Shown here in pieces: positions 35,000 through 36,095 of a stretch of 36,095 bases of DNA. The stretch is from an uncultured Roseburia sp. Its GTDB lineage: Bacteria; Bacillota; Clostridia; Lachnospirales; Lachnospiraceae. The notes beneath the pieces were generated by a model that worked only from the letters and a program-made list of their open reading frames with translations, was not told the DNA's origin and did no database searches. Location of the stretch: NCBI GenBank assembly GCA_947564465.1, contig CANOCV010000028.1, positions 1-36,095 on the forward strand. Direction: 5' to 3'. How positions within the stretch are numbered: position 1 is the first letter of the stretch; every line of letters starts with the position of its first letter. The position numbers were made by a program, and so were the translations under genes.

Positions 35000-35188
35000 T
35001 TAATACTGCTCCGGCATAATTATTGCAGCAATAATATACGCTACAATGCCGGTTCCTGTACAGGCTATGAGCACCCACAGCAGACGGATGATTGTGGGGT
35101 CAATGTTAAAATAGTCTCCGATACCTCCGCATACGCCGCAGAGTACCCTGTTGTTTGCTGATTTATATAGTCTTTTTGGCTGTTCCAT
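35000..35188 (-). CDS. PspC-domain membrane protein (62 aa)
   Basis: A single PspC domain fills the protein. LYKSANNRVLCGVCGGIGDYF is followed by NIDPTIIRLLWVLIA and a hydrophobic helix (about 38-57) ending IIMPEQY. Small stand-alone PspC proteins sit in the membrane and are linked to envelope-stress responses; here the partner is the DUF4097-type protein upstream, a pairing seen often in Firmicutes. AAGGAGG lies 5 nt before ATG 35188, and the gap to the upstream gene is 16 bp. Confidence 0.94.
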   Translation of the reverse strand: MEQPKRLYKSANNRVLCGVCGGIGDYFNIDPTIIRLLWVLIACTGTGIVAYIIAAIIMPEQY

Positions 35189-35204
35189 AAGCGCCTCCTT
35201 TTCT

Positions 35205-36095
35205 TTAATTAAATTCTACCTCAATTGTGCCAACTCCGCAATCAAGATTCATCATTTTTTCTGCATGATTGTCAATTTTCCGCTCCCTGCCAAAGGACGT
35301 GTAAGAAATATCGCCGATCTCTACCTCTCCCATACCGCATTCAATAGAATAATTAAAGCTTTCTTCCATATCATACAATTCAAGATTAATTTCCCCGACC
35401 CCGCAGTCCGCATCAACGTTTCCTTCCATCTTACCGACAATATCTATGCTTCCCATGCCACAGTCCAGCTTAACATCCTTCGCCCGCAAATCCTCAATAT
35501 CAATTTCACCGGCTCCCACAGTCGCACTTAAATCTTCCCCCACCTCTGCGGCGCTTAATGCAATTGAGCCTGCATCCACATTCAGATCCATCCTCTTCGC
35601 CTTCAGACAGAACGTATCGGCGTCTGTCTCGCCTGCGCTTACGTCTATACTCACCTGTTCAAATTCCTTATTTGCCGGAAGATAGAGATGAAGCTCCAAT
35701 TTTGAATTTCTCCACCATACGCTCTCTCTGTTATCTTTAATCTTTAACGTATCGCCCTCAATTGTATTTTGCAGCTCAGAGCGTCTGGAATACACAACCA
35801 GCCTGATTTGATCATTTTCGCTCTCATAAATCTGAAGCGAGCCGGATTTGATATTAATATCTAAATTTTTTACTCCCGCGGTTTCCTCCTCTGTGTAAAG
35901 AAAGCTCTCCTCACCGGAAACCATATCAAAAAATGTGTCATCCTCATCTACATCATCATTCCAAAAAAAACACCAGTTTCCATATCGGAACGGGCTGAGT
36001 CTTCCGCCGGTTACGGCTCCGACAATGCATAAAATTACCCCCACAATCGCCAATACGCCTGACAAACTTAAACAAACCTTCGTAAATCTCTTCAT
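35205..36095 (-). CDS. DUF4097-type beta-repeat envelope protein (296 aa)
   Basis: One membrane helix (about 8-30) is followed by an acidic linker and a long repeated-strand region. Short repeats such as DVSAGE, NVDAGSI, TVGAGEIDIEDL, DCGMGSIDI, DCGVGEINL, CGMGEVEIGD and DCGVGTIEVEF form the rungs expected of a DUF4097 beta-solenoid. The ATG lies on the last base of the window, so its ribosome site and any upstream start cannot be seen. Such proteins are often encoded with PspC and PadR-type regulators and are thought to act in envelope stress; here PspC follows directly. Ligand unknown. Confidence 0.88.
   Translation of the reverse strand: MKRFTKVCLSLSGVLAIVGVILCIVGAVTGGRLSPFRYGNWCFFWNDDVDEDDTFFDMVSGEESFLYTEEETAGVKNLDINIKSGSLQIYESENDQIRLVVYSRRSELQNTIEGDTLKIKDNRESVWWRNSKLELHLYLPANKEFEQVSIDVSAGETDADTFCLKAKRMDLNVDAGSIALSAAEVGEDLSATVGAGEIDIEDLRAKDVKLDCGMGSIDIVGKMEGNVDADCGVGEINLELYDMEESFNYSIECGMGEVEIGDISYTSFGRERKIDNHAEKMMNLDCGVGTIEVEFN

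Overview
The window looks like chromosome from a gut-type Lachnospiraceae or related Clostridia. This is inferred from family content: the zinc-ribbon/TIR N-terminus, a Csp-like subtilase, tandem large serine recombinases, Gram-positive lipoproteins and a clostridial flavour to the GroEL-derived segments. GC content is moderate. Every convincing gene lies on the minus strand, so transcription runs from high to low coordinates. No tRNA, rRNA, CRISPR array or IS transposase was seen, and no gene-free stretch exceeds about 180 bp.

Layout in transcription order. (1) 36095-31700: a tightly packed operon of a DUF4097-type envelope protein, a PspC-domain protein, a GlgX-type debranching enzyme and a CapA-family metallophosphatase, closed by a hairpin terminator. 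(2) 31590-28627: an OmpR-type response regulator, its HAMP histidine kinase and a one-pass membrane protein, all overlapping, behind a recognisable promoter. (3) 28520-15570: nine tandem paralogous secreted lipoproteins of about 460-490 aa each, separated by only 6-14 bp, with patches of near-identity that suggest gene conversion. (4) 15508-7781: an ABC export system made of two HlyD/MacA-type adaptor lipoproteins, a 939-aa FtsX-family permease and two MacB/LolD-type ATPases. (5) 7716-5932: a subtilisin-family protease with an intact triad. (6) 5791-2796: a recombinase module, with a small DUF6870-like protein and two serine recombinases, the first truncated in its zinc ribbon. (7) 2642-147: an 831-aa protein with its own promoter and terminator, which joins a zinc ribbon, a TIR domain and two successive GroEL apical/intermediate segments.

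Functional reading. Regions 2-4 look like one system: a two-component sensor, a membrane partner, a large family of surface lipoproteins and an export machine. The response-regulator promoter and the promoter in front of the lipoprotein array share a GATACAA box at exactly the same distance (35 nt) from the -10 element. This suggests, but does not prove, that the regulator controls both. The substrate of the exporter is not visible in the sequence.

The most unusual object is the TIR-GroEL fusion next to the recombinases. A plausible inference is an anti-phage or proteotoxic-stress effector: GroEL-derived substrate-binding domains would sense a folding client or GroES-like partner and the TIR domain would consume NAD+. 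The domain architecture is seen directly; the function is a hypothesis.
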